DNA of 64,000 bases from CAWGQN01 sp963824885 (GTDB lineage Bacteria; Actinomycetota; Actinomycetes; Actinomycetales; Microbacteriaceae): contig CAWGQN010000010.1 in assembly GCA_963824885.1 (NCBI GenBank), forward strand, positions 186,001 through 250,000, in the 5' to 3' direction. Positions 32,065 to 41,218 of the stretch are shown here, piece after piece. Under the pieces are notes generated by a model. That model saw nothing but the letters and a program-made list of their open reading frames with translations, did not search any database and was not told the DNA's origin. Within the stretch, counting starts at the first letter, position 1. Every line of letters starts with the position of its first letter. Made by a program: the position numbers and the translations under genes.

Positions 32065-32841
32065 GTGAACAATCTCGGAACCGTGTTTCTTTCCGAACTC
32101 GTGGGAACCGCAATGCTCGTGCTCTTGGGTACCGGCGTTGTCGCTAACGTTTCGCTGGCCAAAACAAAGGGATTCAAAGGCGGATTCCTCATGGTCAGCT
32201 TCGGCTGGGGTTTGGCAATATTCGCGGGTGTCGTGGTGGCCTACAACTCGGGAGCCCACATCAACCCAGCGGTGACTCTCGGTTTGGTCGCCAACGGGGC
32301 GACGAAATTCGGTTCCGGAGTGACCGTCAACGCCCTGTCCGTCACGATCTATATTGTGGCGCAGCTCCTCGGCGCTATTCTCGGGGCGCTCTTCACGTGG
32401 CTCGCGTATAAACGTCACTTTGACGCGGAACCCAAACCCGCCAACAAACTTGGAGTGTTTTCCACGGGACCTGCAATTCGATCCTACGGCTTGAATCTCG
32501 CGACGGAGGCCATTGCGACATTCGTTTTGGTGTTTTCTGTCATTGCGTTTGGTGCCGGTCGACAGGGTGAGAACGGCGGACTCGCGGCGCTGGGAGCCCT
32601 TCCCGTTGCCCTGATTGTCGTCGCAATCGGTGTGTCGCTGGGTGGTCCAACCGGATTCGCAATTAACCCGGCTCGCGACCTCGGCCCGAGAATTGTTCAC
32701 GCACTGCTGCCGATCAAGGGAAAAGGGTCGAGTGATTGGGCGTACGCGTGGGTGCCGGTTCTTGGGCCGGTAATTGGAGGTCTCATCGCGGGGTGGGTTG
32801 CCTCGCCCTTTCCACCGAGCCTTCTCCCGATCCCCAGCTAA
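32065..32841 (+). CDS. glpF: aquaglyceroporin / glycerol uptake facilitator (MIP family)
   Basis: 258 residues, six membrane helices with two NPA half-helices: AHINPAVTLGLV and FAINPARDLGPRI. The Asp after the second NPA box (NPARD) is the mark of glycerol facilitators rather than water-only aquaporins. GGAAGG precedes the GTG start. It stands alone, without glpK or glpD beside it, divergent from the surface-protein cluster. A GlpF-specific operator may be the inverted repeat at 32010-32038. Confidence 0.92.
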   Translation: MNNLGTVFLSELVGTAMLVLLGTGVVANVSLAKTKGFKGGFLMVSFGWGLAIFAGVVVAYNSGAHINPAVTLGLVANGATKFGSGVTVNALSVTIYIVAQLLGAILGALFTWLAYKRHFDAEPKPANKLGVFSTGPAIRSYGLNLATEAIATFVLVFSVIAFGAGRQGENGGLAALGALPVALIVVAIGVSLGGPTGFAINPARDLGPRIVHALLPIKGKGSSDWAYAWVPVLGPVIGGLIAGWVASPFPPSLLPIPS

Positions 32842-32902
32842 AACTGCCCTCTCATCCGCAAAAGGGCCCGCGACCTCCGGCGAGTCGCATTCGGAGAGAT
32901 CC

Positions 32903-33955
32903 TCAGCGGTTCGTCGCGGCAATCCACGTCTCGAGTTTCTTTTCCGCCGCACCCGAGTCAATCGCATCGCTCGCAACGGTCAGGTTTTCAATAAACCGCT
33001 CGCCAAGCGCGCGCGTCGCTTGATTGGGATCCTTCGCGAGCTGCCACGCCACGAGGCCCGCTGCCGCATTCAATACGACGATGTCGCGAACACTCCCCCG
33101 TTCGCCTGAAAGAACGCGCGTAACCACTCGCGCGTTTGTCGCGGCCTCTCCCCCCGCGAGATCGCTCATGCTCGCTCGCGGAATTCCGAATTCGCGCGGA
33201 TCGACGTCGTGTTCGGTGACAGACCCGCGGCTCACCTCCCACACGCGGCTGTTGTCGGTCGTCGTCAGCTCGTCGAGACCGTCATCGCCTCGAAAAACCA
33301 AGGCCGTCGCGTCGCGCGCCTGAAATACACCCGCAACGAGCGGAATGCGGTCTCGCTGCGCGACTCCGACCGCGGAGGCTTTAGGGCGCGCCGGATTGCA
33401 CAATGGACCCAAAATATTGAAAACCGTCGGGATGCCGAGTTCTTTGCGCACGGGGGCAACGAGACGAAACCCCGGATGAAACAACGATGCGAACGCAAAA
33501 GTAATTCCGGTTTCGCGCAACACGCGAGCGACACCGTCGGCGCCGAGGTTGAGATTGACCCCCACGGCGCCCAACACGTCGGACGATCCCGATTGCGAAC
33601 TCGCCGAGCGGTTACCGTGTTTGATTATCGGAACACCACACGCTGCGACAACGATCGCTGCCATCGTCGAGACGTTGACGGTGTTGTGTCCGTCCCCACC
33701 CGTCCCAACTATGTCGAGGGCGAGCGGGTCGACAGTGAGCGGAATCGCGTGTTGGGCAATGGCGTCTTGAAATCCGATAATCTCATCGACGGATTCTCCC
33801 TTGGCGCGCAAAGCGACAAGAAACGCCGCAATGCACGTCGGAGTCGCCACACCCGACACGATTTGACTCATCGCCCACGACGCGTGGGCGACTGTCAGGT
33901 TTTGTCTCGACAGCACGATATCGAGAGTGGTGGGCCACGACGGAGTTTCTGTCAC
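32903..33955 (-). CDS. trpD: anthranilate phosphoribosyltransferase TrpD
   Basis: 350 residues. Second step of tryptophan synthesis (anthranilate + PRPP). Marks: DIVGTGGDGHNTVNVSTMAA (PRPP-binding GTGGD and NxST), KHGNRSASSQSGSSDVL, LFHPGFRLVAPVRKELG, FNILGPLCNPARP and GDDGLDELTTT. Length is normal. No other trp gene is next to it; it is divergent from ctaE, an arrangement seen in related actinobacteria. GTG start is 7 bases after a TAGCGT -10. Confidence 0.96.
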   Translation of the reverse strand: MTETPSWPTTLDIVLSRQNLTVAHASWAMSQIVSGVATPTCIAAFLVALRAKGESVDEIIGFQDAIAQHAIPLTVDPLALDIVGTGGDGHNTVNVSTMAAIVVAACGVPIIKHGNRSASSQSGSSDVLGAVGVNLNLGADGVARVLRETGITFAFASLFHPGFRLVAPVRKELGIPTVFNILGPLCNPARPKASAVGVAQRDRIPLVAGVFQARDATALVFRGDDGLDELTTTDNSRVWEVSRGSVTEHDVDPREFGIPRASMSDLAGGEAATNARVVTRVLSGERGSVRDIVVLNAAAGLVAWQLAKDPNQATRALGERFIENLTVASDAIDSGAAEKKLETWIAATNR

Positions 33956-33962
33956 GATTCAC

Positions 33963-33968
33963 ACGCTA
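33963..33968 (-). promoter_or_regulatory. -10 box for leaderless trpD
   Basis: TAGCGT on the minus strand (TANNNT), 7 bases before the GTG of trpD; no Shine-Dalgarno between. Confidence 0.45.
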
Positions 33969-34024
33969 CGTGGCTCCCCTGGATACCGCCAAAGAGATAA
34001 AGCCGCCGAGCAATTTCCGACATA

Positions 34025-34663
34025 ATGGAAACTGTGACGACCACCCCGCTCTCTTCGTCAGCGAGACTCGCGCTGATCAATCGTCCCAACTCGGTCGCGG
34101 TCGGAACAATTGTGTGGCTCGGTAGCGAAGTCATGTTCTTTGCGGGTCTCTTCGCAATGTATTTCACGCTGCGCTCGACCGCGCCCCTTCTGTGGACAGA
34201 CGAGGCCGCAACTCTCAACGTGCCGTTTGCAACCGTGAACACTCTCATCCTCGTTTCTTCATCGTTCACGTGCCAATTTGGCGTTTTTGCAGCCGAGCGC
34301 CTTCAAGCGCGATCAACCGGGTGGCAGCCGTCGCAGTGGGGCATGGTCGAGTGGTTCTTTCTCACGTATGCCCTCGGTGCAACGTTCGTTGCCGGGCAAA
34401 TAACCGAATACGTGACGCTCGTGAGCGAGGGCACGACAATCAGCTCGACGGCGTACGGTTCCGCGTTCTACATCACGACGGGCTTTCACGGCTTGCACGT
34501 AATTGGCGGCCTCGTCGCGTTTTTATTAGTCAACGGGCGCGCGTTTGCCGTCAAGAGATTTGGACACAAAGAGGCGACGAGCGCGATCGTCGTTTCTTAT
34601 TATTGGCATTTCGTCGATGTTGTCTGGATCGGCCTTTTCCTGGTCATCTATGTCCTCAAGTGA
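34025..34663 (+). CDS. ctaE: cytochrome c oxidase subunit III
   Basis: 212 residues, five membrane helices. VGTIVWLGSEVMFFAGLFAM holds the conserved Glu of helix III-type subunits. FFLTYALGATFVAGQITEYV, FYITTGFHGLHVIGGLVAF and SYYWHFVDVVWIGLFLVIYV are the usual subunit III signature segments. Part of the aa3 menaquinol-dependent bcc-aa3 supercomplex with qcrCAB directly downstream. Confidence 0.95.
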   Translation: METVTTTPLSSSARLALINRPNSVAVGTIVWLGSEVMFFAGLFAMYFTLRSTAPLLWTDEAATLNVPFATVNTLILVSSSFTCQFGVFAAERLQARSTGWQPSQWGMVEWFFLTYALGATFVAGQITEYVTLVSEGTTISSTAYGSAFYITTGFHGLHVIGGLVAFLLVNGRAFAVKRFGHKEATSAIVVSYYWHFVDVVWIGLFLVIYVLK

Positions 34664-34704
34664 CAATGTTCTCAAGTAAGAATGAGGAGCGACACTCAAG
34701 AGCC

Positions 34705-35520
34705 ATGAAAGACAAGACAACCGGTTCCCGAATGCGCCGTCGGCGGTCTGGGCGGCGTCACCCTCTCGCGGCATTCGCGCTCATCGCTTTGGGTCTCACG
34801 CTCACGGGCGGCGCCTATGCCGCCTTCAGCGCGGCAGCAAACCCCGCGGAGTCGAGAGCCCCAACCGACCAGCACGCGATTGACGAGGGAAAGAAACTCT
34901 TCGCGGCCAATTGCGCGACGTGTCACGATTTGTCTGCCACGGGCACCGCAAACGGTCCAAGCCTCGTTGGCGTCGGAGCAGCGGCGGTAAGCTTCCAGGT
35001 TGGTACCGGTCGGATGCCACTCCAAATGCAAGGACCCCAGGCTCTTCAAAAGCCCGTGCAATTTACCAACGACGAAATCGCCAAGCTCGCGGCTTTCGTC
35101 GCGTCGTTGGGTCCCGGACCGGGCATCCCGGCACCGGAATTTCTCGATGCACAAGGAGACACGGCACGCGGCGCGGAGCTTTTTCGAATCAATTGCGCCA
35201 TGTGCCACAACGTTGCGGGAGCGGGCGGCGCTTTGACCGAGGGAAAGTTCGCCCCCGAGCTGGCGGGAGTTGCGCCCGAACACATTTATGAGGCGATGGT
35301 CACCGGCCCGCAAAGCATGCCCGTTTTCAGTGACACGAATATTTCGCCGGAACACAAGCGAGACATCATCACGTACCTCAAATACCTCGAGAAGAATCCG
35401 TCGCCTGGGGGTCTTTCGCTGGGCGACTTGGGTCCGGTCTCCGAAGGCCTCTTCGCGTGGATTTTCGGTCTCGGTGCAATCGTGGCACTCACCGTGTGGA
35501 TCACAGCGAAATCGAACTAG
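34705..35520 (+). CDS. qcrC: cytochrome bc1 complex diheme cytochrome c subunit QcrC
   Basis: 271 residues from ATG 34705 (an ATG at 34666 or 34732 cannot be excluded). Basic start RRRRSGRRHPL, membrane helix, then two class-I heme sites CATCH (70-74) and CAMCH (164-168), and a C-terminal anchor LFAWIFGLGAIVALTVWI. Two hemes allow direct electron transfer to CuA of CtaC without a soluble cytochrome c, the actinobacterial arrangement. Axial Met candidates occur in GRMPLQMQ and QSMPVF. Confidence 0.95.
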   Translation: MKDKTTGSRMRRRRSGRRHPLAAFALIALGLTLTGGAYAAFSAAANPAESRAPTDQHAIDEGKKLFAANCATCHDLSATGTANGPSLVGVGAAAVSFQVGTGRMPLQMQGPQALQKPVQFTNDEIAKLAAFVASLGPGPGIPAPEFLDAQGDTARGAELFRINCAMCHNVAGAGGALTEGKFAPELAGVAPEHIYEAMVTGPQSMPVFSDTNISPEHKRDIITYLKYLEKNPSPGGLSLGDLGPVSEGLFAWIFGLGAIVALTVWITAKSN

Positions 35521-35527
35521 GAGAACC

Positions 35528-36598
35528 ATGGCTCACGACGACAACGGCGATACCACGATTGCCGCTGCCAACCCGTTTGGCGAAGGGCACGACGAGCCAG
35601 CTGTCGGCACGGCCGTCGTCATGCACGACACCGTGCGCAATCCGGGGCTGCCTCCGCACAAACCTCGAGTGACCGATACCAACCCCAAGGTGCAGCGACG
35701 CGCTGAACGCGCCGTTTTCACCCTCTTCTATTTGTCGATGGCGGGCAGTGTTTTTGCGATTGCCGCATATCTCGCGTTTCCGATCGAAAACGGCGACCCC
35801 GGCTCGGTTCGCCTCAATACGCTCTTTATCGGCTTGGGTGCAACCCTCGCGTTATTCGGCATCGGCCTGGGTGCTGTCCACTGGGGAAAAACCCTCATGG
35901 CCGACCACGAGGGAATCGACATTCGTCACCCGGTGCGCGGGCGCGACGAGACGCGCGAGCGCGCGGTCCAAATTTTTGCCGAAGCCAATGACGAGTCGGG
36001 GTTTGGGCGTCGGTCGCTCATCCGCAATTCGCTTCTCGGTGCGCTCCTCGTATTTCCGCTCCCGGCCGTCGTGCTTTTTCGCGGACTCGCACCCCACAAC
36101 CAAGACCCGGTCGCCCTTCTCGAACACACATTTTGGAAAAAGGGAATGCGATTGACTCGCGATCCGTCCGGAACCCCGATTTTGGCTTCGGACGTGACAC
36201 TCGGTTCCGCATTTCAAGTGATACCCGAGGGTTTGCTCGACGCTCCCGACATGCTCGAACAGAAAGCCAAGGCGGCGGTGTTGCTCATTCGTCTCAAGCC
36301 AGAAGACCTCCACGTGTCGCCCGAACGCGTGGGATGGACATACGACGGGATCGTCGCGTACTCAAAAATCTGCACGCACGTCGGGTGCCCCGTGGCGCTC
36401 TACGAGCAACAAACCCACCACCTTTTGTGCCCGTGTCACCAATCGCAATTCGATATCACTCGTGAAGCGGCCGTGATTTTTGGACCCGCAAAGCGACCCC
36501 TCCCACAACTGCCAATTACGGTCGACTCGGAGGGCTACCTTGTCGCGCAAAGTGATTTCACCGAGCCGGTCGGTCCGAGCTTTTGGGAGCGTTCGTGA
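35528..36598 (+). CDS. qcrA: cytochrome bc1 complex Rieske iron-sulfur subunit QcrA
   Basis: 356 residues, longer than proteobacterial Rieske proteins because of an N-terminal extension and three membrane helices (~62-84, 98-118, 167-185), the actinobacterial form. [2Fe-2S] ligands are in CTHVGC (282-287) and CPCHQSQF (301-308). AGGAGA overlaps the qcrC stop and sits before the ATG. Its stop overlaps the qcrB start (GTGA). Confidence 0.96.
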   Translation: MAHDDNGDTTIAAANPFGEGHDEPAVGTAVVMHDTVRNPGLPPHKPRVTDTNPKVQRRAERAVFTLFYLSMAGSVFAIAAYLAFPIENGDPGSVRLNTLFIGLGATLALFGIGLGAVHWGKTLMADHEGIDIRHPVRGRDETRERAVQIFAEANDESGFGRRSLIRNSLLGALLVFPLPAVVLFRGLAPHNQDPVALLEHTFWKKGMRLTRDPSGTPILASDVTLGSAFQVIPEGLLDAPDMLEQKAKAAVLLIRLKPEDLHVSPERVGWTYDGIVAYSKICTHVGCPVALYEQQTHHLLCPCHQSQFDITREAAVIFGPAKRPLPQLPITVDSEGYLVAQSDFTEPVGPSFWERS

Positions 36599-38232
36599 GT
36601 ACCGTGACCACCCCGCCATCGGTGACCAATAGTGAGCCGCAGAAATCGAGAAGCCTCACGGCCGCCGCGTCGAATTACCTTGACGAACGCACGAGCATTT
36701 CTGCCGTCGTTAAAGAATTCGGTCGCAAGATTTTTCCCGATCACTGGTCATTTCTTCTCGGCGAAGTTGCCCTCTACAGCTTTGTCGTCATTGTGCTATC
36801 GGGCACATTTTTGACGTTCTTTTTTCAGGCCTCCATGGCGTCCGTGCACTATGACGGCTCGTACGTGCCTCTTAAGGGCATTGAAATGTCTGCCGCCCTC
36901 GAATCGACCCTTCATATCTCGTTCGACGTTCGAGGCGGGCTGCTTGTTCGCCAAATTCACCACTGGGCAGCCCTTTTGTTTGTCGCGGCGATTGGTCTCC
37001 ACATGTTGCGCATCTACTTCACGGGTGCGTTCCGCAAGCCACGCGAACTCAACTGGATCATTGGATTTGTGCTTTTCATTCTCGCGATGGCAGAGGGTTT
37101 CACGGGGTATTCGCTTCCCGACGACTTGCTGTCGGGCAATGGTCTGCGCATTATTGACGGCTTGGTCCTCGGCATTCCCATTGTCGGCACGTGGATCAGT
37201 TTCTTGCTGTTTGGCGGCCAATTTCCCGGAACCGATATTGTCGGGCGACTCTATACGCTGCACATTCTTCTCTTGCCGGCTCTCGTCTTGGCATTCATCG
37301 CTCTCCACCTCGTGTTCGTCGTCGTGCACAAGCACACGCAGTTTCCCGGTGCGGGGCGCACGCAAAAGAATGTTGTCGGATACCCGGTCTTGCCGGTCTA
37401 CGCGGCAAAAGCGGGCGGATTCTTCTTTATCGTATTTGGGGTTATCGCGCTCATGGCGTCCCTTGTGACGATCAACCCCGTGTGGAACTACGGCCCGTAC
37501 GACCCCTCCCCCGTGTCTGCCGGAACGCAACCCGACTGGTACATCGGTTTTGCGGATGGCGCTCTTCGACTGATCCCCCCCGGTTGGGAATTCGTGTGGC
37601 TCGACCGAACGTGGTCATTCAACATTCTCGTTCCGCTCGGCGTGCTCGGGCTCTTTATCGTGACCGTCATGCTGTATCCGTTCTTCGAAGCGTGGATTAC
37701 GGGCGACAAACGCGAACATCACATTCTTGATCGCCCACGCAACGCGCCTACCCGGACCGCGATCGGAGCGGCGGGCGTCACATTTTACGCGGGCACGTGG
37801 GCGGCAGCGAGCTCCGACCTCGTTGCCACGCATTTCTCGGTGTCGATTGAAGCGGTCACCCACGCTCTTCAAGCGATTGTTGTTCTCGGCCCGTTTGTCG
37901 CATTCTTTATTGCCAAGCGAGTGTGTTTGGCGCTCCAAAAGAAAGATCGCGAAATCGCCCTCCACGGATACGAGTCCGGCAGAATCGTGCGTCTTCCGGG
38001 CGGCGAATTCATTGAGGTTCACGAGCACGTTGACGAGTATGAACGCTGGAAGCTCGTGAGCTTTGAGGGGTATGAGCCGCTGGCGCTTCGCCCGAACACG
38101 CGCGGAACAATCACGTTTGGCGAGCGACTTCGTGCTCGGCTCTCGCACTGGTTCTTCGAGGATCGCATTGCGCCGGTAAGCGGCACCGAAATTGAGGCCG
38201 CACGCGAAGACAACCACCCGAATCGACCGTAA
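36595..38232 (+). CDS. qcrB: cytochrome bc1 complex cytochrome b subunit QcrB
   Basis: 545 residues. Oxidises menaquinol. FPDHWSFLLGEVALYSFVVI opens helix I; RQIHHWAALLFVAAIGLHML and a later HILLLPALVLAFIALHLVFV supply the heme-b histidines. PDWYIGFADGALR follows, where other cytochromes b have the PEWY quinol-site motif. The C-terminal ~100 residues form the hydrophilic tail seen in actinobacterial QcrB. GTG 36595 is chosen because it overlaps the qcrA stop. Confidence 0.95.
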   Translation: MSTVTTPPSVTNSEPQKSRSLTAAASNYLDERTSISAVVKEFGRKIFPDHWSFLLGEVALYSFVVIVLSGTFLTFFFQASMASVHYDGSYVPLKGIEMSAALESTLHISFDVRGGLLVRQIHHWAALLFVAAIGLHMLRIYFTGAFRKPRELNWIIGFVLFILAMAEGFTGYSLPDDLLSGNGLRIIDGLVLGIPIVGTWISFLLFGGQFPGTDIVGRLYTLHILLLPALVLAFIALHLVFVVVHKHTQFPGAGRTQKNVVGYPVLPVYAAKAGGFFFIVFGVIALMASLVTINPVWNYGPYDPSPVSAGTQPDWYIGFADGALRLIPPGWEFVWLDRTWSFNILVPLGVLGLFIVTVMLYPFFEAWITGDKREHHILDRPRNAPTRTAIGAAGVTFYAGTWAAASSDLVATHFSVSIEAVTHALQAIVVLGPFVAFFIAKRVCLALQKKDREIALHGYESGRIVRLPGGEFIEVHEHVDEYERWKLVSFEGYEPLALRPNTRGTITFGERLRARLSHWFFEDRIAPVSGTEIEAAREDNHPNRP

Positions 38233-38318
38233 TCGGCAGTTGCGGAAGCGGTCGCTTTGCAGGTCTGAAAATCACGGCCGCTAAATTTGCGCCTCAGGAC
38301 GCTACGTGTCCGCCGCGT

Positions 38319-38337
38319 TAACCGTGAGACACGGTTA
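38319..38337. repeat. short intergenic hairpin, copy 2
   Basis: TAACCGTG/CACGGTTA around AGA. Its core 14-mer ACCGTGAGACACGG is identical to 6745-6758. Located 86 bases after the qcrB stop; possible terminator. Confidence 0.5.
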
Positions 38338-38495
38338 GAAAGTACACATCGATTTGCCAAGAGTGATCTGGTGCGCTTGTTGTTGGCTCGATTTCTATCG
38401 AGGCGCATCAAGGGCTCCTCGCGCGATATCTGTTTTGGACCGGACAACAAGTGCGGGCCTGTAGCTAAAGTCGAACTACTGGGATTAACGCATTC

Positions 38496-38530
38496 GCGGC
38501 CTCCTCGACCATGCGGGTCGAGGAGGCCGC
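38496..38530. terminator. 15-bp perfect hairpin between convergent qcrB and DUF11 genes
   Basis: Bases 38496-38510 pair exactly with 38516-38530 around a 5-base loop, ending 10 bases before the stop of the minus-strand gene. Could serve both directions. Confidence 0.75.
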
Positions 38531-38540
38531 GCCGTCCCGT

Positions 38541-40634
38541 TTAGTGGTGGCGGCGGCGTTGTGTGCGGTGGGTGAGGAGGAGGAGTGAGCCGAGTGCGAG
38601 GGTTCCGGCGGCTCCGATGGTGATGGGGAGGAACCCGTTGTCTCCTGAGGTTGCGAGGATGGTTTTGACGGGGTTGGTCGTGCAGTCCTCGTTGTCTGGT
38701 TCGCACGTTGCCGGTGGTGTTTCGCCCGGGTTGAGAAGGAAGTTGTCGAGGACGTTGTCGCCGCGTTGCCCGTCCGGTTTGACCTTCACTTTAAACGTCA
38801 CGGTCACGGTTTGATTGGGAGCGAGTGTGCCTGCGATCGCGATTTCTCCGTTTGACCCGTCGGTCACCGTGAGGGCGGGGTCCGACGCGACGGGAGGAGA
38901 CGTGATTGTGGCGTCATCGAGGACCCTCGTGAGGTTATCGACGCGGTCGACGGTTCCGCCGGTGCTTTGACCGGTAAACGTGAGCGTGTAGGTGAGTTCT
39001 TGACCCGGAGCAACCTCCGTAGTCGACACCGGGTCAACGCTCTTAAAGTCAGCGACGTTGAGAATGGGGATGTGTACCCGGCATTCCGGAGCGGTCGAAC
39101 CGGCAGGACAGTTGGTTCCGCCAGTAACCACGTTATCGAGCGCGTTGTCACCCAACTGGCCGGCCGGGTTGACCGTCACACTGTACGTAAGCGTGACCGT
39201 GCCACCAACAGGTAACGGGCCGGCCCACGACAGAGTCGGTGACGCAAACGTGGGTGCCGGACCGGCGGACGCCGCCGCATCATTATTAAACACCGCATCA
39301 TCAATCACACCGGTCAGATCATCGGATATCGTCGCCGGGCTGCCCGCCGTGTAATCCGCTTGACCCGTATTCGTAACCGTGACCGTGTAGTGAACCGTGT
39401 CTCCCGATTTCGCATCCGCAATATCAGCAACCTTATTGACCGTATACGTTCGAGGCGTATCGGTGAAAACACAGTGCACGTTGCTCCCCTGCGGACCGGG
39501 CGGAGTCGGATACGTGAACGTCCCCGTGTTACCAGTACCAGAGCCGGCGACGATGCCCGTGCTCAGATCGGTGCACACCCACGTTGTGACGTAATTGCCC
39601 AAATTGGTCGTACCGGCACCGGCCTGATTGATCGTATAGCTGTTGCCCTGAACTGCCAGCACCGGCCCAGCAACTTCTGGTTGCAACCCCGTGCCAGTAC
39701 CGGCAGTCGTCGCAGTGTTACCCATAGAAATACCCGAACCGGTAATCGCCATACCAAACTGATCGCCCGGGGCCGCACGGCCCTGAACGTTCTTCGCCAA
39801 AGACAACGTATTCGGCGAAGAACAACTCCCCAGATCAACCAGAAAAGCCTCAGGAACAGTGAAGCTGCCCACCAGCGCACCGCTACTCGGGTCAATTTTG
39901 AAAATTGTGGAGGGGCCAGTAAACGAGGGATTATCGTTGATGTAAAGGAACCCGTCACTACTAAAAGCAATACCCGGACTGTTTGTCCCCGGAGGAAGCA
40001 CGGCCAACGTCGTCAAAGGGATAGCCACAGTGCCCGCCGTCGTCGGCACTGCGGATGTTGCCCGATACAGACGATCAACTTGCGTGACGTAAAGGTTCCC
40101 CGCAGTATCGAAAGCGAAATCGCCATTGCTAATGAAAGGCACTGGAGGAATCACATCGGGAGACAGGGTTCCAACCTGGCCTAAAAAGGTGTTTGTTGTC
40201 GTGTTGAAGGCGTAAACGGTCGCCTGGTCCAAATTGTCAGAAAAGTAATAAATTCCGTTGGCCGGATTCACCGCGCCACGAACGACGTTGACATTGGTAA
40301 TGAGCGGTGCCGGAAATGCCTGCACGGTCCCGCTGGCCACCGTGTGAACGATGACCTCCTGGGTAGCCTGGCGGTAACTATACGTGAAAAGGCCGTTGGC
40401 AGAAAGACCCAAGGCATTAACGCCTATCGGTCCGCCAGCTATTGGGACCGGCGTAGAGACTTGCGTGCTCGTATTAATTGCCGTTAGTGTTCCTGGACTA
40501 ACAGCCTGATCTCCACTCACCGCGTAGACGGTGTTCACACAACTCAACGGCGCCGCTTGCGCCGCCGCACTCTGCACACTCAACGGTGCAAGACCACCGA
40601 GCACCAAAGCCACCAGTGACAAACTCGCACGCAC
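38541..40634 (-). CDS. large cell-surface protein with propeller-like head and DUF11 repeats
   Basis: 697 residues. GTG start; signal peptide SLVALVLGGLAPLSVQSAAA. Residues ~30-270 are a repeat region with short Gly/Asn-turn strands (AVNPANGIYYFSDNLDQATV, GDFAFDTAGNLYVTQVDRLY, GIAFSSDGFLYINDNPS) suggesting a beta-propeller. From ~270 to 650 are DUF11-type Ig-like repeats, for example NKVADIADAKSGDTVHYTVT with TVTNTGQADYTAG, and FKSVDPVSTTEVAPGQELTY. The C-terminus ILATSGDNGF, a hydrophobic helix and THRTQRRRHH form a cell-wall sorting signal close to the LAxTG type, with LATSG instead. Adhesin or wall-linked role is inferred. It lies between the two convergent halves of the respiratory gene cluster. 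Confidence 0.85.
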   Translation of the reverse strand: MRASLSLVALVLGGLAPLSVQSAAAQAAPLSCVNTVYAVSGDQAVSPGTLTAINTSTQVSTPVPIAGGPIGVNALGLSANGLFTYSYRQATQEVIVHTVASGTVQAFPAPLITNVNVVRGAVNPANGIYYFSDNLDQATVYAFNTTTNTFLGQVGTLSPDVIPPVPFISNGDFAFDTAGNLYVTQVDRLYRATSAVPTTAGTVAIPLTTLAVLPPGTNSPGIAFSSDGFLYINDNPSFTGPSTIFKIDPSSGALVGSFTVPEAFLVDLGSCSSPNTLSLAKNVQGRAAPGDQFGMAITGSGISMGNTATTAGTGTGLQPEVAGPVLAVQGNSYTINQAGAGTTNLGNYVTTWVCTDLSTGIVAGSGTGNTGTFTYPTPPGPQGSNVHCVFTDTPRTYTVNKVADIADAKSGDTVHYTVTVTNTGQADYTAGSPATISDDLTGVIDDAVFNNDAAASAGPAPTFASPTLSWAGPLPVGGTVTLTYSVTVNPAGQLGDNALDNVVTGGTNCPAGSTAPECRVHIPILNVADFKSVDPVSTTEVAPGQELTYTLTFTGQSTGGTVDRVDNLTRVLDDATITSPPVASDPALTVTDGSNGEIAIAGTLAPNQTVTVTFKVKVKPDGQRGDNVLDNFLLNPGETPPATCEPDNEDCTTNPVKTILATSGDNGFLPITIGAAGTLALGSLLLLTHRTQRRRHH

Positions 40635-40801
40635 AAACGTGAACTCTTTTAACAGACAACGTGTCCCCCCAATTATTCAACCGACCCAGCGAGCCGATTA
40701 AGCGTTACCCGATTACACAATACAAGACCGACCCAACCACCAACAGCATTCACCGAAGGCGTTTCAAATAAAGCGTTAACTAGGCGTCGAGCCGGCCCAT
40801 T

Positions 40802-41218
40802 TTAGCGGGCAAATAAGCCGCGGTAATACTCAAAAACCCAGCCAACGAGGGCTATAAGCAACACGCCCACACCAATAAAGCACATCCAAAACCCGATGGC
40901 AATACCGAGCATAATGAGAGACGCCGCGGCCGCGAGCACGATTGGCCACCAGCTCCACGGGCTAAAGAACCCCAATTCGGGGTCGCCGTCGTCAATATTC
41001 GAGTCGGGCAGGTCTTCGGGAAGCTCTGCACCCTGAGCCGTGCGAACCCGAGTCAAGTAAAAGCCGATAAATGTGCTCAGAACCACACTCAGTCCCAGGG
41101 CGACCGACCCCACCCACTCAATCGAGTGGTGAGCGAGCAAACTCCACCCAATATAGACACCGTCTGCAACAAGAAAAAACAGGGCGAGCACCCAAAACAG
41201 GAGAATGTTTGCCCTCAT
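40802..41218 (-). CDS. ctaF: actinobacterial cytochrome c oxidase subunit IV (CtaF)
   Basis: 138 residues, four membrane helices: ILLFWVLALFFLVADGVYIG, VGSVALGLSVVLSTFIGFYL, PIVLAAAASLIMLGIAIGFW and MCFIGVGVLLIALVGWVFEY. The soluble loop DLPDSNIDDGDPELGFFSPW and the end EYYRG(L)FAR are typical of this actinobacteria-only subunit. Start overlaps the ctaD stop (ATGA). Confidence 0.95.
   Translation of the reverse strand: MRANILLFWVLALFFLVADGVYIGWSLLAHHSIEWVGSVALGLSVVLSTFIGFYLTRVRTAQGAELPEDLPDSNIDDGDPELGFFSPWSWWPIVLAAAASLIMLGIAIGFWMCFIGVGVLLIALVGWVFEYYRGLFAR

Larger units (their letters stand above)
38233..38540. other. 308-base gap between qcrB and the DUF11 gene
   Basis: Contains two hairpins (38319-38337 and 38496-38530). 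No gene, RNA or promoter was recognised in the rest. Confidence 0.6.
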
